From the NCBI RefSeq assembly GCF_030373985.1, contig NZ_JAUCRB010000004.1:36382-100381 (forward strand): 64,000 bases of DNA. Direction: 5' to 3'. The translations under genes and the position numbers were made by a program. Below the pieces are notes generated by a model. That model saw only the letters and a program-made list of their open reading frames with translations, was not told the DNA's origin and did not search any database. Position 1 is the first letter of the stretch. Every line of letters begins with the position of its first letter. Shown one piece after another: positions 1 to 9,667 of the stretch. The DNA comes from Wolbachia pipientis (GTDB lineage: Bacteria; Pseudomonadota; Alphaproteobacteria; Rickettsiales; Anaplasmataceae).

Positions 1-295
1 AAGTTTTGTCAGAAATTAAGTCTAGGGAAAAGAATTTTAAGAGTAGATACTGCCGTGGTTGCTGCACTGACTTTTGCTAGTGCAAGGTATATTACACACC
101 TGTGTGGGGCTGACTAGGCTTAGAGGTGAATTACAGCTATTGTAGCCATAATTTTCGTTATAGAAACGCTATCAAGTCTTAAAGACTGGGATAATTTTCT
201 CTTTTTTAGTTGAACATTATAAGGATCATTGGAAACATCTGTCGTTATTATGTCTGCTTGCAGACCGCTTTTTCTTACTTTTTATATTTGAGCTT
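1..295. other. left-edge intergenic stretch, no gene recognised
   Basis: No convincing gene is seen here. A short frame open from the left edge to a TAG at 115-117 could be the tail of a truncated gene, but its 38 residues match nothing I recognise. The rest is AT-rich sequence with stops in all frames. It ends just past the stop codon of the minus-strand helicase gene. Confidence 0.4.
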
Positions 296-1561
296 CTAAA
301 AAATAGAGGGAAGCACCTTTTCTAACGCTCTGCTTTTCCCTTTAAAGGTATTGATCTTTTTTCTTCCATGTTTAGTTTTTAGTGCACTTGGTTTTTTAAA
401 GATCTTTTTACTGCCAAGTTTTTTAAACTTTACATTACAATCAAAATTTAGTTCTCCTTTTTTGTCTGTAAGTGCAGGCAGCCTTCTCTTGTCTTGAGGC
501 GTAATAAAAAATAGTGCATATCCTTCAGCTCCAGCGCGTGCAGTCCTACCTATGCGATGAATGTAATCAACTTGCGATTGTGGCGCATCATAATTGATAA
601 CGTGTTGGGTGCGGGGAATATCAAGGCCACGAGAGGCAACATTTGTTGCAACCATGATTTGATTGCAGCCACGACGAAAAGAATTAATTACCCTTTCGCG
701 TTTGTGCTGTTTTAAATCGCCATGAATTGCCAAAGCGCTATAGTTGTCCTTGCCTAATTTATAGGCGAGCTGATCTGCCCCTTGCTTTGTTTTGACAAAG
801 ATAATGATCGACCCTACACGATGACTTAATTGTGTAATAAGTTTGCCGTATTTTTCTGACTCTGTTGTATAAACAATTTCTTGCTTGATTTTTGTGGAGG
901 TTGTAACTTCATGCTCAACAAAAACACGCTCTGGTTGGTTAAGGTACTTTTCAGCAAGTTTAACTATATCATCGGGAAGAGTTGCAGAAAACATAAGGGT
1001 TTGCCGTATTTTTGGGAGATATTTCATAATCTCTTTAATTTGAATTCCAAATCCCATATCGAACATATGATCGGTTTCATCAAGTACAAGGGTGCTAACA
1101 TTGTGAGCCATCAAAGTTTTACGTTCAATATGGTCTATAATACGACCGGGAGTACCTATTACAACTCGCGGCTTTTTCTGAAGCTGATTTAGCTGCTTGA
1201 AAATAGGCTCACCACCGATCAATAAGGCAATTTTTAACAGAAAATTTTGAGACAAGATTTTTCTTATTTCATTCGTTACCTGTTGTGCAAGCTCTCTGGT
1301 TGGTACGATAATTAAAGCTGAACTAGCATTAGGTTCATCTAACAACTTAGCAACCAATGGAACAGCAAACGCCAAAGTTTTTCCAGTTCCCGTTTGAGCA
1401 GACCCAAGAATATCTTTACCTTGTAGAGCTAGGGGAATTACCTGTGTCTGAATCGGAGTTGGAATGAAAAAATTGTGTTTATCTAAAGCTTGCTTAAGCA
1501 AAACTGGGAGGTCTATCTCATGAAAGCTGCTTACAGCTCCATTCAAAACTTCTACCATCAA
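296..1561 (-). CDS. DEAD-box ATP-dependent RNA helicase
   Basis: This is a 421-residue ATP-dependent RNA helicase, probably acting in ribosome assembly or mRNA remodelling in the cytoplasm. The full motif set is visible: Q motif (PTPIQ, residue ~35), Walker A AQTGTGKT (55-62), PTRELAQQ, TPGR, motif II, SAT, and motif VI HRIGRTAR. Motif II reads DETD instead of DEAD. The Walker B Asp and Glu are kept, so ATPase activity is plausible. A lysine-rich tail follows the helicase core, as is common for RNA-binding extensions in RhlE/SrmB-like proteins. The start lies 7 bp after the cold-shock gene, so the two are very likely cotranscribed, which would suit a cold or RNA-structure response. The exact subfamily is not determined. 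Confidence 0.93.
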   Translation of the reverse strand: MMVEVLNGAVSSFHEIDLPVLLKQALDKHNFFIPTPIQTQVIPLALQGKDILGSAQTGTGKTLAFAVPLVAKLLDEPNASSALIIVPTRELAQQVTNEIRKILSQNFLLKIALLIGGEPIFKQLNQLQKKPRVVIGTPGRIIDHIERKTLMAHNVSTLVLDETDHMFDMGFGIQIKEIMKYLPKIRQTLMFSATLPDDIVKLAEKYLNQPERVFVEHEVTTSTKIKQEIVYTTESEKYGKLITQLSHRVGSIIIFVKTKQGADQLAYKLGKDNYSALAIHGDLKQHKRERVINSFRRGCNQIMVATNVASRGLDIPRTQHVINYDAPQSQVDYIHRIGRTARAGAEGYALFFITPQDKRRLPALTDKKGELNFDCNVKFKKLGSKKIFKKPSALKTKHGRKKINTFKGKSRALEKVLPSIF

Positions 1562-1568
1562 AATGTAG

Positions 1569-1823
1569 TTAATCTTCTAGCAACTTTAAATTTATTGCAG
1601 ATTTTTTCTCTTCTCCATTTCTACCGCGCTCTTCTTTGAGCTCGTAGCTTACCCTTTCTCCTTTTATTCCCTTTCCCTTGTTTTCTCCCCTTAGTGAATC
1701 AGGCCTTATTCCTGAACGCTCTAGCGTACTGATATGCACGAAGACATCACTGCCTTTAGTTTCTGGCTTAATGAAACCATAACCTTTTTCAGCATTAAAC
1801 CACTTTATATTGCCAAATTCCAT
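1569..1823 (-). CDS. CspA-family cold-shock domain protein
   Basis: This is an 84-residue protein made of one cold-shock domain, a five-stranded OB fold that binds single-stranded RNA or DNA. RNP1 (KGYGFI) and RNP2 (VFVHI) are intact near residues 13-18 and 27-31. The segment between strands 3 and 4 is somewhat longer and more charged than in E. coli CspA (70 residues). It is the first gene of a two-gene unit with the DEAD-box helicase. Both products act on RNA secondary structure, so joint expression makes sense. Confidence 0.93.
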   Translation of the reverse strand: MEFGNIKWFNAEKGYGFIKPETKGSDVFVHISTLERSGIRPDSLRGENKGKGIKGERVSYELKEERGRNGEEKKSAINLKLLED

Positions 1824-1989
1824 TTTAACAACCCCTAAAATTACTAACTAATATTACTAATGTGATGAAAAACTTTGAAACTACAATTAGGAATGCCCGA
1901 AGCTTAGCTATTAAAACTAAACTCCTATATTCCATAGTCTACCCTTAACATTACATGATCATAATATACAATTATTGTACTTGATGCAA

Positions 1990-3333
1990 CTAAATTTTGC
2001 AACCGTTAAGTGAGCCTGCAACTGTCATTTTACTAACTTTAATTGTTGGTGAATTAAATTGCCCATAGAAGGTTAAATCATTTGCAACGACTAAGTTGCT
2101 AAACATGTCTTTTAAATTGCTGGCAACAGTAATCTCGTGTATTGGATACGTTATTTTTCCATTTTCGATAAAAAATCCTGATGCACCTTGACTGTAATCA
2201 CCATTGATTAGATTAACACCAAAACCAAATAAATCAGTTATATATACTCCCTCTTTCACTTCCTCAATTAATTCTTTAAATGATATATTGTCGTTTTCTA
2301 TATAAAGGTTACTAGCTGCAGCAATGATTGCGGCATTGCTTGCACGAGTTGCGTTTCCAGTTGTTTCCAAGTTTAATTTTTTAGCCGAATATAGATCTAG
2401 AATCCAATTTTGTAATACTCCATTTTTTACAAGCGTGTTCTTCCTGCTAGTTATTCCTTCTCCATCAAATGGTCTTGATTCTATGCCCTTTGGTAACAAT
2501 GGGTTGTCAATAATGTTAATTCTATTATTAAAAATCTGAGTATTTAAACTATTTCTCAAGAAAGAGATGTTATTTATAATATTATTGCCATTTATAGCAG
2601 AAGCAAAACTTTTTATTAGCTCCTTTGCTGCTCTTTTTTCAAAAATAACTGGAAGTGTGCCAGTTTTAATTGAACGTGAATTCAATTGGTCAATCGCTCT
2701 TTTTGCTGCTTCTTTTCCTATTAACTCTGGCGATTTTAGATCACTGAAATTACATGCTACATCGTAATCATAACCAGCCTTCATTTCACTTTCTTTTCCA
2801 GCAACAACACAAACCTGGTTAGCAAAGGTTGATTTACTAAATGAGCCAATAAAACCAGAAGCGGTAGATAATACTGTATTTACTAAAGCATGTGAAGCGG
2901 AAGCCCCTTCGGAATTAGTGATATTTTTATGTGAAAGAGCTGAATTTTCTGCAGCTTCGGCAATTTCTTTTAGATTATCAATAGTTACAACATTATTGTC
3001 TAAGATACCTAAATCTGAAGAAGAAGTATAATTATTTCCATCTACAGCAAAATTAATGTAAGGATCTTCTGGCGCATTCTTTGCCATTTCTACTACTTGG
3101 CTTACCGTATCGCCAAGATTATTTAAATCGTTTGTAGAAATATGCGCAGCTTTGGTTTTACCTGCTATAGCTCTGATTCCTACAGTGCAATCCTTAGATT
3201 GTGATATTTGTTCAATCTTTGATAGGCGTTGAGAAACTAAGATTTTGTTGGTTTCATATATAATAACTTCTGCGTCTTGATTTTGTTTTTTTATTAGTTT
3301 AATGATATCTGCTGCAATGTTTAATATATTCAT
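1990..3333 (-). CDS. pmbA: TldD/PmbA family protein, PmbA (TldE) type
   Basis: This 447-residue protein belongs to the TldD/PmbA family. In E. coli the TldD-TldE(PmbA) heterodimer is a metalloprotease that degrades unfolded peptides and matures microcin B17. The central NSEGASASHA stretch and the C-terminal glycine-rich part with NGDYSQGASGFFIENG are typical of PmbA. I see no HExxxH metal site, which in this pair belongs to TldD, so PmbA is the better call. The length equals the family norm. It starts 17 bp after atpG ends on the same strand, so it is probably cotranscribed with it. No tldD is in the window. Confidence 0.9.
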   Translation of the reverse strand: MNILNIAADIIKLIKKQNQDAEVIIYETNKILVSQRLSKIEQISQSKDCTVGIRAIAGKTKAAHISTNDLNNLGDTVSQVVEMAKNAPEDPYINFAVDGNNYTSSSDLGILDNNVVTIDNLKEIAEAAENSALSHKNITNSEGASASHALVNTVLSTASGFIGSFSKSTFANQVCVVAGKESEMKAGYDYDVACNFSDLKSPELIGKEAAKRAIDQLNSRSIKTGTLPVIFEKRAAKELIKSFASAINGNNIINNISFLRNSLNTQIFNNRINIIDNPLLPKGIESRPFDGEGITSRKNTLVKNGVLQNWILDLYSAKKLNLETTGNATRASNAAIIAAASNLYIENDNISFKELIEEVKEGVYITDLFGFGVNLINGDYSQGASGFFIENGKITYPIHEITVASNLKDMFSNLVVANDLTFYGQFNSPTIKVSKMTVAGSLNGCKI

Positions 3334-3350
3334 TTTTATTCCTAAGGTTT

Positions 3351-4223
3351 CTATAAAGACTCTGCACCGCCTATCACTTCTATCAAGTCAGTTGTAATTG
3401 CTGCTTGACGAGAACGATTGTAAAGTAAAGCTAATTTATTCAGTATTCCTTTAGTGTTCCTATTTGCTGATTCCATAGCAACCATTCTAGCACTGTTCTC
3501 ACTTGCTGCACTTTCAAGCAAAGCAGAGTAAAGGGCAGTTGTAACATAATTTTGAATCAAAGATCGTAAAATAAATTCAGTATTTTGTGGTTCACATTCG
3601 TAGTTGTAATCTATTGTTGGATTGACCAGAGAGTTGTCAATCAAAGATGTATCTTTATTCCATGGTTTGATTATTTCCAAAATTGGTTTTTGTGTGAAGG
3701 TATTATAAAATTTATTATGAAAAACTTTAACCTTATTGTATTTACTTAGATCTATACCATCAACCAAAGCTTCCACATGCTTTAGCGTAATTCCCTTACT
3801 GTTTTCAACTTTTAGAATACTTCTGGAGTCAAATCTATTTTTACTTATATCAAAAGCTTTTTTACCAAAAAATACAATATTTACTTTTTTACCGCTAGTG
3901 ATTAATTTATTTACATGCTCTTGACTTGATTTGACAATAGAAGAATTAAAATTGCCGCACAAGCCACGATCAGATGCAATAATGAATACTAGATAAGAAT
4001 TGTCGTCACCAGTATTCAAAATTTCTGCCAGTAGTTTTTGATCGACTGATAACATTAATGAAGAAATAATACTATACAGCTTAGATATATACAATTTTGA
4101 ACATGATAACTTTTTTTGACTTTGTAATAACTTTGCTGCAGAAACCATTTGCATTATTTTTGTAGTTTTCTGTATAGACTTAATATTCTTAATTCTTAAG
4201 GATAATTCCTTTAAGCTTTTCAT
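3351..4223 (-). CDS. atpG: F1Fo ATP synthase subunit gamma
   Basis: This is the 290-residue gamma subunit, the rotating central stalk of the F1 ATPase. The N-terminal coiled-coil helix (residues 1-50, with [14 protein letters not shown]) and the C-terminal helix ([22 protein letters not shown], then [20 protein letters not shown]) are the family signatures and both are intact. The gene is not beside atpA or atpD here. ATP synthase genes are scattered in Rickettsiales, so this is expected. It precedes pmbA with a 17 bp gap on the minus strand. Confidence 0.95.
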   Translation of the reverse strand: MKSLKELSLRIKNIKSIQKTTKIMQMVSAAKLLQSQKKLSCSKLYISKLYSIISSLMLSVDQKLLAEILNTGDDNSYLVFIIASDRGLCGNFNSSIVKSSQEHVNKLITSGKKVNIVFFGKKAFDISKNRFDSRSILKVENSKGITLKHVEALVDGIDLSKYNKVKVFHNKFYNTFTQKPILEIIKPWNKDTSLIDNSLVNPTIDYNYECEPQNTEFILRSLIQNYVTTALYSALLESAASENSARMVAMESANRNTKGILNKLALLYNRSRQAAITTDLIEVIGGAESL

Positions 4224-4412
4224 TGCGTATAAATCCCTGATTTATTAAAAATATATAATTATTCATGTTAAAAAACAAGTTTTTTTGATACGAAGAAGAT
4301 ATAAGATCCAGAGTTAGCGTTGATGTCATCCAAGTACTTCTATGATGTCATCAAGCTCCAGAGATATTATCCCAGTGCCCAGACACTGAGGTACGATCTG
4401 ATGTTACGGTTT
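4224..4412. repeat. remnants of palindromic repeat next to group II intron
   Basis: This gap carries two copies of GATGTCATC followed by AAG (4323 and 4343) and a stretch with CCCAGTGCCCAGACACTGAG (4372-4391). These words recur in the short palindromic repeats elsewhere in the window, for example 36510-36643. The group II intron begins close to the right end, and related repeat sequence resumes after the intron at about 6205. This suggests the intron went into a repeat cluster. No gene is seen here. Confidence 0.5.
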
Positions 4413-4557
4413 GTGTGATGGTTAAATTCCGTCTTTCCTAGATATCAGGGATAATGTATGTCTCACATCTCAAAGAGTGGCAATTTTTGGGATGCAAGCA
4501 TGAGGCAGAAGTGGGTAACGAACTTACCGAGCTTCTAAATGTAATGATATCAAGAGG

Positions 4558-6100
4558 ATGCATAGACTTCAGAGATTATTACTAAAATCAACAAGTGCAA
4601 GAATGCTTGCTGTTAGGAGGGTAACTCAGGATAATAGAGGGAAAAAGACTGCAAGTATTGATGGAAAAGCTAATCTTAATCAGAAAGAAAGGTTGCAATT
4701 AGCATGTTCTTTGGATATAAAAGAAAAGGCAAAACCATCAAGATGTGTATGGATACCAAAATCTAGTAGGCCATTGGAATATCGCCCGCTAGGTATTTCA
4801 ACTATATCGTGTCGAACAAAACAAACACTTGTAGAAAATGGAGCTAGAACCTGCATGGGAGGCAAAATTTGAGCCGAGCACTTATGGTTTTAGGATTGGT
4901 AGGTCTTGTCATGATGCTATAAGGCACATATTTTGTGCGCTTTATAAGAAATCCGCATTTATTTTAGATGCAGATATTTCTGGGTGTTTTGACAATATCA
5001 ACTATCACGCATTGCTATAAAAACTCAATACCACACCAACTTTAAAGAAAATTATAAAAGGATGGTTGAAAGCAGGCGTTATGGAAGACAGAAAGTTTAA
5101 ATCCGCTAAATGTGGCGCAATTCAAGGAGAAACAATTTCACCTTTACTTGCATGTGTTGCATTACATGAATTAGAGAGTCATGCTAAAAAAGCATTAGCA
5201 TGTGAACTTTTTCAATACACAAAAAGGAAATATGGTAGCAAGGCATCATGCAGGGCAGCAGAACAATCAATAAGTGTAATCGTTTACGCCGATAATTTTG
5301 TGGTTCTACATGAAAGTAAAGAAATCCTTCTTAAGGCAAGGATAGTAGTCAAGGAATGGTTAAAAACCATTGGACTGGAATTAAAAGTTTCAAAGACAAA
5401 GATTGCTCACACTTTAAATGGAGAAAGGCCAGGATTTAATTTTCTGAGATTTTCTATAAGACATTATCCAATAAGAAGTAGTAAGAAAGGTTACAAGTTA
5501 TTGATCAGACTAAGTCAAGAATCTATAAAACAGCATAAACTTACTATTAAACATAAACTTAAAGGATTACGTGGAGCAACGCAAGAAATAGTAATAAAAG
5601 AACTTAATCTTATGGTTAGAGGATGAGGTCAATACTACACGTTGGTAGTTTCCAGAAAAACCTTTGAATTAATGAGCAGTATAGTGTATAGGAATCTTTG
5701 AAAATGGGCAGTTTTTAGACACCAAAACAAAGGTAAATGTTGGGTTAAGAGGAAATACTTTAATAAGTATAAAAATGACAACTGGAGATTTATAACAAAT
5801 AACAAGGTTTACTTTATTAAACGCATTGATCATACTATTAAACAGTATGTCAAAGTGAAAGGAACTAAATCGCTATATGATGGGGATTGGGATAATCGGG
5901 TAAGAAGGATTCCGGATAAGCCACCAAGGGTAATAAAATTAACGAAGTTGCAACAAGGTAAATGTGGTCATGTCAACTTTGGTTTAAAAATGATGATATC
6001 CTAGAGATACATCATAAAGACCATAACAGACGCAATAATATGAACAAAATTTATCCTTGCTGCATGTACATTGCCGTGACAAATTAAATGGAAGTGTGTA
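4558..6100 (+). pseudogene. ltrA: group II intron reverse transcriptase/maturase, broken
   Basis: The intron-encoded protein can be read in three pieces. The first, 4558-~4835, has the N-terminal RT region. It shifts frame near 4835 into 4838-5020 (TYGFRIGRSCHDAIRH, DADISGCFDNI), and after an in-frame TAA at 5018 continues in the same frame as 5066-5626 (GAIQGETISPLLA, then the active-site box and maturase domain X). A TGA at 5624 ends that piece. The reading can be followed on to an HNH endonuclease remnant near 5950-6060 (EIHHKD, NRRNNMNK). The catalytic YADD box reads YADN (5285-5296), so the second catalytic Asp is lost. Confidence 0.85.
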
Positions 6101-6122
6101 TGACAGGTACCAAATTGTAGAG

Positions 6123-6158
6123 GAGCCGTATGAGGTGAAAGTCTCACGTACGGTTCTG
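6123..6158 (+). ncRNA. group II intron domain V
   Basis: This 36-nt stretch is a stem-loop with the catalytic AGC triad at 6124-6126, a GTGAAA-type tetraloop region, and a complementary 3' arm (CTCACGTACGGTTCT). It is the most conserved part of group II introns and forms the ribozyme core. The pairing is intact here, in contrast to the decayed protein frame just upstream. Confidence 0.85.
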
Positions 6159-6214
6159 AGGTTGAGTGAGGAAGAGCGCCTTCTTTACTTAGGTGACATG
6201 ATGTCTCTCTTGGA

Positions 6215-6545
6215 CTCTTAAATTGCAACTAATCTAAGTAATTAAGAAATTTACTAAGTAAAAAAAGGCAAAAAAACCCCATGGTGCAAGTTTTGCACCC
6301 TCTAATACTGTAAATTGGCGCTGTAATAATTTGCTGACGCTTAATTTAAGTGCGGTTTGGCTGAAGTAGAAAAATTTTAAAAGACATGCAGCCGCAATAA
6401 TTTGATTAATCTGACAAAAAATACTTTCAGTTTTTTACTGAATTTTGTCATTGGACCTACAGTTCTAAAATAAGTTTTAAGTCAAAAACACTCTTGTTGC
6501 CAAGATAATGAGGTTAATTAAGTTTGTCAAGAAGTTTTTTCGTTT
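6215..6545 (+). repeat. dispersed intergenic repeat family, copy A
   Basis: This AT-rich unit begins TCTTAAATTGCAACTAATC and ends near GTTTGTCAAGAAGTTTTTTC. Its landmarks include GGCGCTGTAATAATTTGCTGACGCTTAATT. The same order of words occurs at 36647-37000, 44545-44844, and in reverse orientation at 52612-52926 and 20950-21255. It has no long reading frame. It overlaps the apparent upstream extension of the purA frame, which argues that this extension is not protein. No gene lies between the intron and purA. Confidence 0.75.
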
Positions 6546-6639
6546 CATCCAACGCGCTGCCAAAAGTTTGTTATGCAAGAAGTCTCTTGCATTTGTAGCT
6601 TACTGCATTAATATTTATATGTTAATCCAGAAGATATTG

Positions 6640-7944
6640 ATGAATAATATTGTAATTGTTGGTCTGCAATGGGGTGATGAAGGAAAAGGTAAAATAGTAG
6701 ATTATCTTTCTGAAAATGCGGATGTAGTTGTGAGATTCCAAGGAGGAAATAATGCAGGGCATACCATAGTAGTAGATGATGAGGTTTATAAATTAAATTT
6801 GCTGCCTTCTGCTGTTTTAAGAAGGGGCAAAATATCTGTCATAGGAAATGGTGTTGCTCTTGATTCGCATGCCTTAATTTCAGAAATAGGGTCATTGAAA
6901 GTTAAAGGGATGGATGTCAATCCTAACAATTTGATGGTATCGGAAAGCTGTCCATTGATACTTAGTATACATAAAGATAAAGAAAAGTTGTTAGAAGATT
7001 TGAATGTAAATCACAAAATTGGCACAACAAATAAAGGAATAGGACCGTGTTATGAAGATAAAGTTGGAAGAAGAGCTATACGCCTTTGTGACTTAGAAAA
7101 TGTGGATGAGCTCAATAAAAAAGTGGATACTCTTCTTAATTACCATAATGCTCTCAGAAGAGGCCTAAGCTATCAGGTGGTAAAGAAAGAAGAAATGTTA
7201 AGGGAGATTAAGGAGGTCTCAAAAAAAATTCTTCCATATAAAAAGCCATTGTGGAGAATATTGGATGATTTTGTAAAAAAAGGTAAGAGAATAATATTTG
7301 AAGGTGCCCAAGGCACATTTTTAGACATCGACCATGGGACATATCCTTTCGTTACTTCAAGTAATACTGTGGCATCGCAAGCAGTAATAGGCTCAGGATT
7401 GTCTTCCAGTGCTTATGTTATCGGTGTGGCAAAAGCTTATACAACAAGAGTGGGAAATGGTCCATTTCCTACTGAGCAAAAAAATGAAGTGGGAAATAAC
7501 TTATCTACTATAGGCAAGGAGGTTGGAACAGTAAGCAATAGGAGGAGACGTTGCGGATGGTTTGATGCAGTTTTAGTACGCCAGGCAGTGCAACTTTCTG
7601 GAGTTTCAAGTATTGTATTAACTAAACTAGATATCCTTGATTCTTTTGACACAATTAAGGTATGTACTGGTTATAAGTACAGTGGAGAAATTTACGATTA
7701 TTTGCCAGCATCACATTCGATACAAGAAGAATTAGAACCAATATATGAAGAATTTCCTGGCTGGAAAGAAAACACTCAGGGCAAAAGATCGGTTAAGGAG
7801 TTACCTTTAAATTTGATGAAGTATATGAGAAGAGTAGAAGAATTAGTAGGTGTACCAATTCATCTGATTTCAACTAGTCCAAAGAGGGAGGATGTTATTG
7901 AGCTGAGAGATGTTAAATTTTCTGAGGGTGCCCTTGTATCTTAA
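6640..7944 (+). CDS. purA: adenylosuccinate synthetase
   Basis: This enzyme makes adenylosuccinate from IMP, aspartate and GTP, the first committed step from IMP to AMP. The N-terminal GTP-binding loop GLQWGDEGKGK (8-18) with the catalytic Asp, and GGNNAGHT (35-42) with the catalytic His, are intact. Further signatures are GTTNKGIGPCYEDK and the C-terminal STSPKR. From ATG 6640 the product is 434 residues, very close to the 432 of E. coli PurA. The frame is open upstream to 6508, but that part is repeat-derived, so the internal start is chosen. The gene stands alone. Confidence 0.95.
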   Translation: MNNIVIVGLQWGDEGKGKIVDYLSENADVVVRFQGGNNAGHTIVVDDEVYKLNLLPSAVLRRGKISVIGNGVALDSHALISEIGSLKVKGMDVNPNNLMVSESCPLILSIHKDKEKLLEDLNVNHKIGTTNKGIGPCYEDKVGRRAIRLCDLENVDELNKKVDTLLNYHNALRRGLSYQVVKKEEMLREIKEVSKKILPYKKPLWRILDDFVKKGKRIIFEGAQGTFLDIDHGTYPFVTSSNTVASQAVIGSGLSSSAYVIGVAKAYTTRVGNGPFPTEQKNEVGNNLSTIGKEVGTVSNRRRRCGWFDAVLVRQAVQLSGVSSIVLTKLDILDSFDTIKVCTGYKYSGEIYDYLPASHSIQEELEPIYEEFPGWKENTQGKRSVKELPLNLMKYMRRVEELVGVPIHLISTSPKREDVIELRDVKFSEGALVS

Positions 7945-8076
7945 TTGACTATTATTCAATAAAAAAACTCTAAAAAAACTTTTGTTCAGCGGAAAAACAC
8001 TTGCATGACTTCAAGCATTAATCTGTTATTCAAAACAGCTTTGCATAATGATATATGGTGAGGGTAAATTTAGTGT

Positions 8077-9664
8077 ATGGAAGAAGTTAAGTTTCATCAT
8101 CAAGGTTATCGTAGGAGAGATTTTAACAGTAATATAGTGGAATTATATTATGATCAGTGCAGGAAGCAACTTATTAGAAACACTGAGGATAGAAAATCAG
8201 CACGATGAATTCCTTTTTGCAGTAGAAGTGGTTGATGCAATGAATAAATTGCTAGAACTTCATGGTAAATTATGTTCATCACAGGGCAACGATTGTATTA
8301 ATGATGTAAAGGAGTTCAGCTAATCTGGTCATGGGCTGTGTAAGTTTCAACTTCTTCAGAGCCATATTGTGTGTGAAAAGGAGCCTTCTAACCTTACTAT
8401 AAAGAAATTTCTTCACCCAATTTTAGTAGATAAAAACTATATGACGAATTATATAAGCTCGATGATCTCATCAAAGATTTTTGCAGCACATCTAGTTCTA
8501 CTAATTATGAACAAATAAGCTCTCAATTGAATGATATAGTAAAAGTTTTTAAGTTAGAAGGTCTAAGCAATAGAATAGAATTGTTAAGGCTTTTGAGAGT
8601 AAATATAGATTTTACTGCTATATGAAAAGCCTATGATGATTGGTGTTTTATTGATTTAATAGGTAGTGCTAATTTTAGACAAGAATATGTAATAGAATTA
8701 TAGAAGAAAAAGAATGGCCTGTTAGTGAGAATTTTAAGAAAAATATGGATAGATGTGTAAAGTTGGCAGTACGGGGAAAGCAAATTGCAGATAAGTCCTT
8801 TGAAGGAAAAGCAAGTTTTCAAGCTTACTGTAAAGAAATTGGCAATGCTGGTAGAGCCTTAAACATTAATCTTATTGACTATAATGGGGGTGAACCAATT
8901 AAGATTAGTGATATTTTACAGCAGGAGAAAGATATTGGCGAATTGAATATTTACTGCAACAAAAACCATGACATATACGCTTGTCGAGAAGGTAAGAAAA
9001 GATATTATGAATTTAAAGAGGAAGCACATTATCAAATGACAAGCACTTGGCCTGTAAAAAATGAGTTTGGGGAGGTGATTTCACTTTGTACCATGGTTAT
9101 GAATGTTAGTGATAGTGGCATAACTAAAATACTAAAATTCAGTGGTAAGGATTATACATTATTGTCAGAGGAAGATAAAAAATTAATAAAACAAAATGAG
9201 GAATTACATATTCAAGGCCTTTCCTTATATAAGGCTGTGTAGGCATTCTTAGAAACGCAGCATGATTCTGGACCTAAAAAAGGAGAATGTGAAGAAAATA
9301 TAAAATCAATGGAAGCAGAGAAGTAAAACCATGCAGCATTACCTAATGTGCCTACTACCGATTATACCGATAGCAATAGCGCTCCTTCTATTAGTAAAGA
9401 TGCATCAACATCTAAAAATATGATACAGGAAGCTGGAATTCAGACGTTCCCTTTAGATCTATCAATATTGGGGGGATTAGAGGTGGTAAATTTGCGGGAG
9501 GTGATAAACGCTTCTCTAGTAGAGTATATGTATCTTGTAGAAGTTTCCCATTCCCTAGCCCAGTCCATGCCTTTAAGGGCAGGAGCTGGGACCGTAGCCG
9601 GAATCCAATAGGTAAAAATGTAAGCAGCTCACCTTCTTTTGTTAAATATATATCTAATGGTTAG
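8077..9664 (+). pseudogene. decayed gene of unknown function
   Basis: Protein-like sequence can be followed across the whole stretch in shifting frames. An early piece lies near 8150-8323. A helical piece at about 8445-8625 reads DDLIKDFCSTSSSTNYEQIS. The longest piece, 8745-9242, has 165 residues. A Ser/Thr-rich piece, 9348-~9475, lies in the same frame as the last one, separated from it only by stops at 9240 and 9324. At a run of six G (9470-9475) the better frame shifts, and a basic Ser/Arg-rich tail runs to the stop at 9662-9664. I do not recognise the family. At least five disabling changes make this a clear pseudogene of a once long gene. Confidence 0.7.
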
Positions 9665-9667
9665 AGC

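Larger units (their letters stand above)
4413..6190 (+). mobile_element. group II intron, degraded
   Basis: A retroelement RNA with an internal reverse-transcriptase reading frame and a near-perfect domain V hairpin downstream identifies a group II intron. A GTGTG at 4413 fits the conserved 5' end GUGYG, and domains I-IV would fill the space around the coding frame. The 3' end is placed about 30 bp after domain V, in the domain VI stem. Both boundaries are estimates, since no unspliced target copy is available. The encoded protein is broken by a frameshift and several stops, so autonomous movement is excluded. The ribozyme part might still fold. Confidence 0.7.

Noticed and set aside
6508..6639. 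44-residue N-terminal extension of PurA
   Set aside because: The DNA belongs in part to the ~300 bp repeat, and the normal PurA start (MNNIVIVGLQWGDEGKGK) lies at 6640.
9348..9611. Separate 87-residue gene
   Set aside because: It is in frame with the preceding remnant across two stops and continues better in another frame after the six-G run, so it is part of one pseudogene.
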